A stretch of 64,000 nt of DNA from Mercurialis annua (lineage: Eukaryota; Streptophyta; Magnoliopsida; Malpighiales; Euphorbiaceae), in NCBI RefSeq assembly GCF_937616625.2, contig NC_065571.1, forward strand, positions 52,437,651-52,501,650, written 5' to 3'. Both the position numbers and the translations under genes were made by a program. This document shows, in pieces, positions 1 to 11,435 of the stretch (positions within the stretch are counted from its first letter, which is position 1; each line of letters begins with the position of its first letter). The notes under the pieces are model-generated. The model was not told where the DNA came from and searched no databases. It was given only the letters and a program-made list of their open reading frames with translations.

Positions 1-497
1 ATCGAATAGAATTAATAAAATTCATTTTGTATAATATAAATTGAATCAATTTGATTTGTCGGATTGGTTATTCGGTTTTACATGCGACTAATGATTTGTG
101 AATGATGAGATGGGAGTGATTGTATAAATGCAAGTTTGGAACTCAAAAACTGAATAATTAAAGTTTAGAAATGAGAAATGGAATAATGTGAGAATGAGCA
201 AAAATAGAATTGAGAAAAGAAAGGGACATATTAGAAACCAAATTAGTGTCAGTCAATTGTCTTACTGAATCAGTAGGTCCTTTCGTAGTTGGCTCTGTTC
301 CCACACCGACACCTACCTCATTCTTGGTTTTACACTTTTAGAGGTTCAGAAAATTCCTAACCATAAAATTATTTAATAAATTAAAATTAATATATCCCAC
401 GTATTATTGAGTATCAAAAAAAAATATTGTCGCCGGTGAAGGCTACCCGAATGGTTAGATTCTTCAAGCATATTCATGAGATTTCTACACTTAAAAG
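1..497. other. Intergenic AT-rich DNA
   Basis: No gene is supported here. The DNA is AT-rich with short low-complexity runs. It ends at the target-site duplication of the element at 507-705. Confidence 0.6.
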
Positions 498-714
498 AAA
501 AATATAGGATTGAGATTGCCTAAGTTCATTTTGAACCTGAGAGGATCATGTTCACGATTTACACCGTTCATTATAAAATGAACGGTGTAGATCAAAAAAA
601 TATAATTTTGATCAAATTAATCTACACCGTTCATTTTATAATGAACGGTGTAAATTATAAACATGACCCCCTCAAGTTCAAATGAACTTGAGGGAATCCC
701 AATCCAAAAATATA
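498..714. mobile_element. Mutator-type MITE (foldback) with 9-bp TSD
   Basis: The element body is 507-705 (199 bp). Its two ends form long terminal inverted repeats of about 85 bp: the left arm begins ggattgagattgcc and the right arm, reverse-complemented, begins ggattgggattccc. Both arms contain the palindromic core acaccgttcattataaaatg. It is flanked by an exact 9-bp direct repeat, AAAAATATA, at 498-506 and 706-714. A 9-bp duplication with long inverted repeats is typical of Mutator-like elements. It has no coding capacity, so it is non-autonomous. A decayed relative lies at 17459-17598. Confidence 0.8.
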
Positions 715-2502
715 TCGTCTAACGGTTCTGATTAGAAATGAGCAAAATATTTAACTGACCGATTTAAATAATTAAGTTGATTATGATTAATTAGTTTGCT
801 TTAGTGTCGGTTGGTTTTGAAATTTAAATTTTTTAATTTTTGGTTATTGATTTGGTTTGAAATTTAGATTATTTAAATTAATTGAATCAACTAAATAAAA
901 TAAAAAGTTGATTTTAGAAAAATAATTTTTTCCTATATTTTTTTTCAGTTTTAACTGAGCTTACTAAATTGTTGACTTATTCAATTTGGGTTATTTTTTT
1001 GTAGATCTGGTTATCAGTGATGGCTTCATATTCATTCAATTTAGTTTTGAGCATCGATGATCGGTTAATTTAGTTTTAAATATTATGGTTTGGCTAAACC
1101 GACCAAATACTCACCTATAGTTCTAACGGTTCACATAGATAATTGTAATAAAACTAAATATAAAATGATTAAATTTAACGTTTATTTCTATAACTCTTTT
1201 TTTAACGCACTCCGTTTACAAGCATTCATTGTAGCTTGCATGCGACTCATTTCATTAGTCATTACATTATCTTAATCATAAGTACTGTAATATTGGTAAT
1301 CCTTGTTGTATTTAATTCTTGATGGCGTGTTTGAGTATACTTTATTTAGATTAACTTGGATTCATTTCTCTATTTTTTTTCTAATCTATAAATAATTCTG
1401 CATAAGGTTCAAACTTATTGAAAAAAATTCTTCATAAATTTTCACAAAATAGACTATAAGAGCAATCGATATGATGTTATATAATAGAATGATAACATTA
1501 AAATATTAGTTTTGAATATTTTATAGCACCGACTGAATTTTGATCATATTTTTGTAGGATGTTCCGGCATTGATTAGGGTTTGATTTGAATTTATGTACC
1601 GCAAATCTATTGTTCGTTGAAAAAGACGGTTGATTTTTACTTTTTTTTTAACTCTTGGATCAAAACGACATCGATTCGATTAATTTTATTTTTTTAGAAG
1701 ATCAAAACGACGTCGTTAACCAAATTACTTTTTCGAAAAGGTCAAAACGACCTAGGAATAAAACAAATAAAGAGCAGTCGACTTCACCTAATAGTAACAG
1801 TGTGTGAATAACCCTCCAAATTCTACATTTTCTGCTAATAACTTCTTCATTCTTGAGTAACCCAATTTCCTTTCTATTATGTAATCATAAAGCCAGTCGA
1901 CAGTGAAGTATTTCAATTGATCAAGCAATTTACTTACCATTTAAACGTGGAACTCTCTCTCTTGCCCAACATGCCCCGTGACCTCATGGCCAAGGAATAA
2001 CAACAATGCAAAAACTTTAAAAATTATTATGCGCCACAAAAGAATAAAAACGTCAAAACAAAGATGATATAATAATTCATTTCTTCTAAAAATATATTAT
2101 AATTATATAATTTAAAAACCATTTTAAACAATAAAATTAAACGTCCAAAAATAAAACTCAATAATAAATTTTTTAAAAAATGAAGATACTTTTCAAGAAA
2201 CATCTTTTTTGGAGTATACAAAAAGTCCTAGCAGGAAAAAAGGTACATCAATTCTTTCCTTTTTGTTAATTTTTTATTTATCCACATAACAAAATAATCT
2301 GAAATCATATAACCAACTTGTACACTCAATTCCTTTCTTGATGTTACATATACTCCAAATAAATCTCTAATTTTCTTCAAGTGCTTAATGTTTCAACTAG
2401 GTTTCACCTTGGAATCTTGTTCTTTCTTGAATCTTTATGTTAACCAAAAATTCTTCCTTTAAGGGAAACTTTTATCCTTTGTGCAGTTTCTTGGATCCCA
2501 AG
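715..2502. other. Intergenic region upstream of the GH17 gene
   Basis: About 1.8 kb of AT-rich DNA. Part of it (about 720-1090) contains repeated gguttt/taacc-type tracts resembling an old transposon remnant, but I found no clean ends. Short ORFs here resemble no protein I know. Confidence 0.5.
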
Positions 2503-2510
2503 TATAAATA
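2503..2510 (+). promoter_or_regulatory. TATA box of the GH17 gene
   Basis: TATAAATA lies 54 nt upstream of the ATG at 2564, a plausible core promoter with a very short leader. The start codon follows an A-rich run. Inferred from position only. Confidence 0.55.
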
Positions 2511-2563
2511 ACCATTGAGAAACAAAAACCAAACAAACCTATCAACTTTTTTAAAAAAAAAAA

Positions 2564-4900
2564 ATGGGTCATGGCTACATTTTGGGGTTCTTGTTGGTTT
2601 GGTTGATTGGTTATGATCAAGATTTGGTTAAGGGTGTAAAAGGGTTAGCATGTAATTGGGGGACTCAAACAACTCATCCTCTACAGCCTAACATAGTGGT
2701 TCAATTATTGAGAGACAATGGTTTTGACAAGGTTAAGTTATTTGAAGCTGAACCCGGTCCACTCAAAGCTTTGGGTCACTCTGGTATTGAAGTTATGGTT
2801 GGTATACCAAATGATTTTCTGGCACCACTTGCAAGTAGTGTTCAGGCTGCTGTCAATTGGGTTCAACAAAATGTTTCTGATTACATATCTAGATATGGAG
2901 TTGATATAAGGTGAAAAACAAAATATTTGACTATATTCATCTTTTTTCATTGACATGTTTTATCTTTTATCAAAATAAATAATTATATTCTTTATAAAAT
3001 TCTGATAATATAATCCATAATTTATGATCAATGTATCCAACCTCAGTTTAAAACTATGTCCAATTTTTTTTATAGTTGATGATTTAGTTTTAAATTCTAT
3101 GAAAGGTTTACATACACAATTGATATTTTTATTTTATTTCAATTTTAAAAGGGGTTATGTGAGTTTAAAATGAGAATTACATCATATTATCACGATTTTT
3201 TGTGTAAACATATTTATTATTTTGGTTAAAAATATAAACACATGAAATTATTTACTCTTAGTATTGTTTATTCATAGTGAGAAAATCCTAGAAATTGAAC
3301 ATTTTGAATCCTATATTTCGTTGTTTGTTTCACTCTCGAAAACGCTTTTGAAACTCCAATTTTTTTTATTTATAACCAATACTTATAAAATTTATGGTCG
3401 TTTTTCAATTTGCATTTCCTTTTCACGGTTTTTATTTTAAAGTTTAAGGAGTTAAGTTACTTTTATTCTAAAGCTATGTAGGACGGAAACGAAAACAAAA
3501 ACACTGAAATAAACCAAAAGTCAAGAAACAAAATATGGTGAATAATATTCTTTTTAGGTTTATATATATTGTTTAGAAGTTTAAAAGATATTTTTACAAC
3601 AGAAACAATATGCCAAAATATGGAGAGAAAAAATCGTACAACATAGTTACAGAACTAGAAGTCAAATTGCAACACAGACCGGCATCCTCCTACTAATAAT
3701 TTGTGTTTGTTTCTTTGATTTTAATTGTCTATTACATGCATATCATATGTACTGAACTTTTGTGTATTTGTCAGGTATGTTGCTGTAGGAAATGAACCAT
3801 TTCTGAAGACATATAAGGATACTTATCTTCAGACAACATATCCAGCACTGCAAAATATTCAAGCAGCCTTAATTAAAGCTGGCTTAGCAAGACAAGTGAA
3901 GGTGACAGTACCACTAAATGCAGATGTCTACCAGACCGATTCCGGATTGCCTTCCGGTGGCGATTTCCGAGCCGATATCCGCGATCTAATGATCGCTATT
4001 GTCAAGTTTCTCAGTGACAGTAATGCTCCTCTTACAATCAACATCTACCCATTCCTTAGCCTTAACGCTGATCCCAATTTCCCGAAAGACTACGCCTTCT
4101 TCGGCGGCTCTGCCGCCCCGGTTGTCGACGGTTCAATATCCTATACCAATGTGCTCGAGGCAAACTACGACACTCTTATTTCTGCTCTTGAAAAGAACGG
4201 TTTCTCGAATATGACTGTCATCATTGGTGAGATTGGATGGCCAACAGACGGCGATCCTAGCGCAAATCCAGCTTATGCTCAGAAGTTCTATCTTGGACTT
4301 ATGAATCGAATATTTCAAGGTCAAGGCACCCCAAAACGCCGAACTCCTCCTGATATCTATCTGTTTTCGCTCCTTGATGAGGATCGTAAAAGTGTCCAGC
4401 CCGGAAATTTCGAAAGGCACTGGGGTGTGTTCTACTTTGACGGAACAATCAAGTATCAACTCAAAATGGGGAATGGGAAATCTCTTGTTCCGGCAAAAGG
4501 TGTGAAGTATTTGCGCAGAGAGTGGTGCATAATGTCACCTGATGCCAGCATGATTGACCCCAATTTTCCCGGTAGCCTGAGCTACGCTTGCTCTTACGCG
4601 GACTGCACGAGTCTCGGATTTGGATCTTCATGCGGTAGACTGGATGCCAGAGACAATGCCTCTTATGCTTTTAACATGTATTACCAGACAATGGATCAGA
4701 GAAAGGGTTCATGTGAATTTAACAACTTAACAGCTCTTACAACTCTCGATCCATCTCAAGATACTTGCAGATTCGAGATTATGATTGATCTTGGAAAGCA
4801 TGAGACAGCCGCACGTCATAGCTCTTTTGCTATAAGAAAACATACCTCAACAATGGCTCTGATTTTAGCATTGCTGTTGATACTTTATGGTGCTTTCTGA
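2564..4900 (+). CDS. Glucan endo-1,3-beta-glucosidase, GH17 with X8/CBM43 domain and probable GPI anchor
   Basis: Two exons, 2564-2910 and 3775-4900, encode 490 aa. The 864-nt intron is GT-AG and splits the Arg codon just before the first active-site motif. The N-terminus (about residues 1-27) is hydrophobic and looks like a secretion signal. The GH17 domain has the proton donor Glu123 in VAVGNEPF and the nucleophile Glu268 in [11 protein letters not shown]. From Trp366 an X8 (CBM43) callose-binding domain follows, with its six conserved cysteines. The last 20 or so residues are hydrophobic, as in GPI-anchored members. The family hydrolyses beta-1,3-glucan (callose) in the wall or at plasmodesmata; the exact role of this member is not visible. 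The gene converges on RPT1, with 390 nt between the two stop codons. Confidence 0.93.
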
Positions 4901-5290
4901 GACCCAGCTTACGGCCTGCATTGTAACTCATTCCCAGCAGAAAAATATTCAAATTTTTTGTTTTGCCATAGTTCAGTTGCTTTTACAAACAGCATTGCAG
5001 ATTGTGTAATTGTTTGGCACACAAATGTAAATAAATAGATCACTAGCTTTCAATTTATCATCTTAAATTTCCAAGTGGCAAGAATCAAATTAAAAACCCA
5101 AATTCTGATAAATTTTAATGAGCCCTGCCGCAAAGGTACATACAGAAACATCAACGAACAAAAGGCATACAGTTGTAGCTTCAAATGAAACTAAGACTCA
5201 ATGAATGCTAAATGGGGAAAAAGTAGAATAAAGTGATTGAAAATAAATAGGCACAATTCCAACATGAAATACATCAGAGATGAATCTCCG
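4901..5290. other. Shared 3' region between convergent GH17 and RPT1 genes
   Basis: This 390-nt stretch must hold both 3' UTRs. A plant-type AATAAA for the + strand gene is at 5030-5035. Overlapping 3' ends are possible but cannot be shown from DNA. Confidence 0.6.
5030..5035 (+). terminator. Polyadenylation signal of the GH17 gene
   Basis: AATAAA lies 130 nt after the stop codon at 4900, within the usual range for a plant near-upstream element. Confidence 0.4.
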
Positions 5291-8152
5291 TTAATTATAG
5301 ACCATGTACTTGGGTGTTGCGCTGAACTTCTGATACCCCTTGATGACCTTGTTTACTGCATCTAGGAAGTCCTTCTCAGTCACAGTCTTCCTTCGTGCCC
5401 TAATAGCGTACATCCCTGCCTCCGTGCAAACACTCCTAATGTCGGCTCCTGCAAAACAATCCCAAAAAGCTCACTTAAACATAGTCCCTCTTGATACAAG
5501 TTCCAATAAGTGTTACCCTATATAATATAATCTAGCTTCACTTAATCGTGACAGCAATTGTATTCTAGACTAGAAATTATTGGCATGGACTCATCCAACC
5601 CTCATTACAGAGGAAAATAGAATAATCTCACTTCTCTAAAATCCATCCAAGGTGCCTTCACAGAACATCATATGCAAAATGAATCATACAGTAATATTTA
5701 GAACAGCATACGTACCGGTGGAATTTGGACAAAGACGGGCAAGGAGCTCAAAACGAATATCTCTTTCGCAGTTCATAGTCCTTGTATGGATCTTGAAAAT
5801 CTGTGCCCTGCTCTCTAAATCAGGTAATCCAAACTCAATCTTACGATCAAGTCTCCCTGGACGTAACAATGCTGGATCCAGCGTATCAGGTCTGCAAACA
5901 ATATAACAAAGTATGACATCATATGAGCCATGTGCTAATGAAAATTGTTCACAGTAGGGCAAGAAGAAATGATTAAATAAATACACTCGTGCAGTATGTT
6001 AAAAACATGCCTGTTTGTTGCCATTAGAACTTTGATATTTCCTCGGGCATCAAAACCATCAAGCTGATTAACGATTTCAAGCATTGTACGTTGAACCTCG
6101 TTATCTCCACCCACACCATCGTCAAAACGGGCACCACCAATTGCATCGACTTCATCAAAAAAGACTATGCATGCCTTTTTTGACCGTGCCATCTACAGAT
6201 AAGTCAAATGTCAGTTAAATACAAGTAAAGGAAAATTTTGATTTAAGAATATAGAGGCATGACAAGCAATTGACCTGGAAAAGCTCCCGAACCATACGGG
6301 CACCTTCACCGACATACTTTTGAACAAGTTCACTTCCAATAACCCGAATGAAACATGCATCAGTTCTGTTGGCTACAGCTCTAGCCAAAAGTGTTTTCCC
6401 AGTTCCAGGAGGACCATAGCATAAAACACCTTTAGGAGGATCAATTCCAAGCTTCACAAATTTCTCTGGATGAAGCATGGGAAGCTCAACAACCTATGGA
6501 AGAACAGGCAACTTGAGATATCTTAACCAGAATATGTAGAAACAAAATATGTATAGTTAATATACTCACTTCTCGCATCTTTTCTATTTGCTCTTTACAT
6601 CCGCCAACATCATTATATGTTACATCAGGTTTTTCTTCTACAGTCATCATAGTAACACTTGGATCAATCTTTGGAGGCAATGGGATCTGAATCTGGTACT
6701 TGTTGCGATCAACCCTGCAAGGACAGCACAATCACTATCAATTATGGAAACAAATTGAACATATAGATACATATAAATTGCAAATCCATAGTCCTTTCAT
6801 GAGAAATTAAAAAAGATCACAAAATAAAATGATTAAAGAAGAAACCTACCCAACTCGCATGCCTTCTTCAATATCTGTTGGGGAGACTTTGTCGCCAAGT
6901 CCAACCACAAACTACAAAAATCCAACAAAATTTTATAACGGAGTACTGAGAAAGCAAATCTGGCAATTAAATAACTTATATGCGAATGTTTGATACTTAA
7001 GTTTTTCTACCTACATAATACATATACTCTGTTAAACAATGAAAGTCCGATAAGAGTTAACTACCATAAAAAAAAAACAAAGCATTGAATAGCCGCTTGA
7101 AAAATCTTTGAGACAGTTAAATAAAGATGGAAAACAAACTTAGCAAGAAAAAGAAGAAGAGACCTTAGCAATTTGCTTAACATTGATAACATATTTGGCG
7201 TCCTCGGTGTTAGGATTAATAATCTTGGTGCACCTTGCAACCTATCACAACATAAGATATACAAAATAAGAAAATTTAATAATGAGCATACTGTGGTGTT
7301 TATTCAAACAAAATAAGTAATAGTAATGAATAATAGATAAAATACTTGAAGAGGTTGCTCCTCCTGCATCATTTGCTTATCAGAGACAAGATCCCATTGA
7401 CTTGGAGCAACTAATCCAGTGTCTGATTCCTTTATACCTATTGTAATTACCAAACAGAAACAAGGCCCGATTTAAAAGCTAAAACTTCAAAAAAAACAAA
7501 AACAAAGTCAGCTGTGCTACACTGTCCACCAGACTTATGCCTTAAAACCTAGATGTGAAATTGAAAAATGCATATGTTTCAGTCTATTGCAAATAAATCT
7601 TTAACATAACTGAACAAAACAAAGTAATTCCAATTACAAAACTATTAACCAAGGCAGAGAAAACTCGAACTAGGGTTCTGTCTTCACTCATTCATACATA
7701 CTAGCAATGAATTAACAACTAGGTAGCACCACCACTAGGGTTTCTGTCTTCACTCATTCATTCATATTTTTTTTCATAGAAACCTAAAATAACACTGTTT
7801 TGCCATGTCGGTGTCCAAATATCCCGTTTTCTATACCTAGATTAACAATAAAATTTTAAATTAAAATAAAATAATGATAAAGGTACCTCGAAGATCATTA
7901 ATTTTCTTAGCTAAATCCTTAATTTCCTTCTCTTCCTTCTTAATGGTGTTTGAGTAAGGACCCAATCCCTACAAAAGAATGAACAATTATTATCAAATTA
8001 CAAATTTCAAAATAAAAATTAGATCTTTATCAAAAAAAAAAAGTAATACATACATAGGTTTTGAGAAGGGCGATGTCGCCTTCGTCGAGAGGCGGCGGAT
8101 TCTTCTCGTCCTTCATCACCTCATCGTCGTCCGTCGCTGCTGGCGGCGCCAT
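5291..8152 (-). CDS. RPT1: 26S proteasome regulatory subunit 7 (AAA-ATPase RPT1)
   Basis: Ten exons (8152-8054, 7968-7887, 7437-7346, 7241-7164, 6911-6850, 6714-6570, 6493-6275, 6192-6011, 5891-5716, 5448-5291) give 1293 nt, 430 aa plus stop, close to the length known for plant RPT1. The protein starts [17 protein letters not shown]. An N-terminal coiled-coil segment ([12 protein letters not shown]) is followed by the OB region and the AAA domain. Walker A is GPPGTGKT (213-220), Walker B ends FFDE (270-273), and arginine fingers lie in [10 protein letters not shown]. The C-terminus is KYMVYN. RPT1 is one of six ATPases of the 19S base that unfold ubiquitinated proteins and feed them to the 20S core. 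Nine introns are needed; the eighth uses a GC donor (see separate entry). It appears to be an intact housekeeping gene. Confidence 0.96.
5892..6010 (-). other. RPT1: GC-AG intron (intron 8 of RPT1)
   Basis: Exon 8 must end at ...AACAG for the conserved MATNRPDTLDP to be read, and the next bases on the minus strand are GCATGT. The acceptor is a normal TTTGCAG. The nearest GT, four bases on, would shift the frame. The intron is 119 nt. All other introns in this gene use GT. Confidence 0.85.
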
Positions 8153-8994
8153 TGTTAAATTTGAATCAAATTAAAGTTTCGAATCAAATCCGGTAATTAA
8201 AAAGACAGAGTTTAGATTGGTTTGTATGTAAGAAGTGAAGTGAATAGAGTAATTGTTTGTTGGTAGTTGAGTTTGAATGTGAATGAGAATCAGAGACGAG
8301 AGCTTAGTTTAATAATCTCATTGAATCTGTTCTGACCTTTCTAACAAGAAACATCTTATTCGTTTTTAAAAAGGAAATTAATCAAAATTGTTTTTGATTT
8401 GGGCTCTATATGACTTTATCAGGCCCAGCCCAGCCTATTTCTCTCTCGGACTTTCATACGGGTGTAAACTACTCGTGACTTACTCAAAGTTGCCTGTTTT
8501 TCGAGCCGACCATGAAGTCGAGCTACTCGAACTTCACCACAAGCCGGGCTCGAGTATCAATTACTGAGACTCGTGAAGCTCGCAAGTCTAAACAGGGCTA
8601 AACGAGCTTTGTTAATAATAATTTATTATAATTATATTAATTTTCCATACCTTTAAATTTAAGTGTATATTATGTAAAGGGTGAAATTGCGTGTTACATG
8701 ATTATTTTTTAATAATTATTTTTAATTTTATTAAATTCAAGTCGAACTCGAGCACAAAGTCGAGCAGTTGGAATATTGTTCGAGCTCGAACTTAAAAATT
8801 TAAGCTCGTTCGAGCTCGGCCTAACTCAGACTCGACTTGCCTTGTTTACACTCCTAAACACTCAGTTACGGGGACACTGCTATCATTATCTTTGACGTGT
8901 TATTTACTACGACATCTAAGCAAAAACAACAAATCACCAATTGAACTACTAGTAACACGTCATATCAAATTACATGAAGACTTGTCGATTTTGT
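8153..8994. other. RPT1 upstream region and a CGAGCT-rich repeat
   Basis: About 8153-8340 should hold the RPT1 leader and core promoter. From about 8458 to 8865 there is a dispersed repeat rich in cgagctcga-type words whose ends read gggtgtaaac and gtttacactcc, an imperfect inverted pair typical of hAT MITEs. I could not find a convincing target-site duplication. Confidence 0.45.
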
Positions 8995-9648
8995 GCCCAT
9001 TCAGGGTTGTAAAATGAATTGCAGTGAGCAACTTAAAATTCGGCTGGATGACAAATCAGTTCGTGTTTATTCGAATACTAAACGAATCGAGTTCGAGCTT
9101 GATTTAAGTTCGTTCATTTAAACGAGTTGAAGATTAACATAATGATCAGCTCGTTTGTGTTAACAAAGAGCTCGTAAATAAGCTCATTTAATTATTCACT
9201 AACAAATTCGTGTATACAACTCAATTAAGAGTTTGTAAACTAGCTCGTATGTGATTGTGATAAAAAGTTTACAAACTGAATGAATGCTCGATTAACATCC
9301 TTCAGACTAACTCGTAGTTAGTTTAATATAATTTATTTTATTAATTTATCAAAATTACATAGTTTAAAATAAAACTATGTAGCTGTCATGTAAAAACAAT
9401 TGTTTAAATATTTGTATTTGTTCGTTTTAGCTGCTAAACCAATGAGTTAGTGAACGAGCTCGTTTAATGCATTCATGAGCTTGTTCGTTTAGCAACTAGA
9501 TGAAAGAATACGAACAGAACATAAACACTATAAAATATTTATTAAGCCGAACGTAAACATCCCGTTTAAAACTCGACAAAAAATGAACACCTCGTTCATA
9601 AACTGAATAGTTAGATTCAGGTCGATTCATTTACAACCCTACCCATTC
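8995..9648. mobile_element. hAT-type non-autonomous element with 8-bp TSD
   Basis: The element body is 9003-9640 (638 bp). The ends are inverted: agggttgtaaaatgaat on the left and attcatttacaaccct on the right. The flanks are GCCCATTC (8995-9002) and ACCCATTC (9641-9648), an 8-bp duplication with one mismatch, as expected for hAT transposons. The interior is AT-rich with gctcgtt words related to the repeats at 8458-8865 and about 28080-28850. No transposase ORF is seen. Confidence 0.7.
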
Positions 9649-11435
9649 TATATGATGTGTATAATTAGCTCAACTCATCAAAAGACTACTTCTGCTCTTA
9701 TTTTATTTATTTATTTAGTTTCTCTTTAAAATTTATTATTCATTAAGTCGATATATTATTTGTTTATTAAATGAATTTTACATGGACGAAAATTATAAGC
9801 GCGTGACTCACTCGTCTTTAAGTGGTTAAATAATCTCACGGTAAAAAATGATAAGGAGCATACAATTTTTTTAATTTTTTATTAAATAGCCTTTTCTATT
9901 TAAATTTATTTATTTATATGATCTTTTTCCAAATTTGACGATATGACCCATTTCATTAACCCGTCAAATTGAGTGAATATTTAAATTCAATCTCGTGCAT
10001 GTTTTACGGCTTTTCCATAAGTAAAATCTAAACATTCACGATAAATTAAATACATATACTAAATAAATACACAATTTTAATAAAATGCACGAGGTACTAA
10101 TAACTCCCTATAGTCAGAGCCTAAAAATATTTAAGCTTTTATAGTTATTACCATTTCATTTAAACTCCTATGATCATAAAAGCAATGGTTTAAAAAAAAT
10201 ATAACTATTACTTCAATTAAAAATATATATATTTATTCAAAAGTAAAAAATTATGATAAAACTCTTGTGATTGACGGTTAAAATATTTAAAGTTTTATAG
10301 TCTAAAATGAGTAATATCTAGCTCTTTTTCAGACATGAAACTATTATTTTAAATAAATATAATAATTTTAATTGCTATATTTTTTTAATTAACATCATTT
10401 TAAATATCTATTTTCTTCACGTTAATCATCTAATTTTTATTAATTTCAAAACTTGATTATTTTATTATTTATATTCATATAGCTCATTTAAATGATTATA
10501 ATCATTTTCCTTAATTATTGAAATCATTCAAATTAATTATCAACCCCCTTTTAAGTTAAAATTAGTATTTTCTCTTATATTATAAAAAATATTTATTTAA
10601 ATTTAAAAATTTTAAAACTAAATTATCCATGTAAAATTAAAATATTAGATACAAAATAACAATTCTTAATTTTATAATAACGAAAATAGTAGTTTTAATC
10701 TGAATTAATGAATTGATAATAATTATTTTTAGCTTTTTTCTTTTTAAATTATCATAAAAATCATATGATGCTTTGCTTCCACCTTATATGGAAATCATTA
10801 TAAATGGACAATAAAAAAAGCTAAAAGAAAGTGAAAGGCACCTAAAAGTGAAATTTGGACCATTTGGTGCCTAATGACCATTTAATTAAGTCTTAAATAA
10901 GACGATCAAAAGAAATTTGGAAGAGAAAAAGAGGAAAACAAGGCATAATAAACGCCTTAACCATTCATTATTAGATTTCTTAAACAATTCTTAAACCTTT
11001 TTTAATTTAATTAAACAAAATAAAATCCCCCTTTGCCCTTTATAATGTAGCAAACTCAAGTCACTCACTGCTACCTCCGAACCACCGCCACCACCACCAC
11101 CGCCGCCAAATCTCTCTCTGTTCTTTTTGTTCTTTTTTTACCACCCATCAAATCAGATAATTCAATTAAAATTTTGATCTAACCCTAATTATTTTTTTAG
11201 TTTTTTTCTTAATTTGTTTTGGACAAAATTGGTAAAGATTCATCCTTTTTGAGTACCCACAAGGGATATTCCAGATTTTACGTTAATTCTTTAGTTTATG
11301 TCGACCCTTTTGTTTTCTCATTTTTGTAATTCATTTCTTGAATTTAGGGTTCATTCTTAGTAAAATCTTTTAAATTTCCAAAGAAATTGGAGATTTTTAA
11401 TTCAAATTAGATACCATCTTTATTGATGGTGTAAT
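9649..11435. other. Intergenic region and leader of the HAD gene
   Basis: AT-rich DNA without a gene. The last 400 bases should hold the promoter and 5' leader of the HAD gene. They include a GCC/ACC trinucleotide tract at 11081-11107 followed by a tctctctctg pyrimidine tract, a common sight in plant leaders. Confidence 0.5.

Noticed and set aside
4133..4459. ORF of 108 codons on the minus strand
   Set aside because: Antisense shadow of the GH17 catalytic domain.
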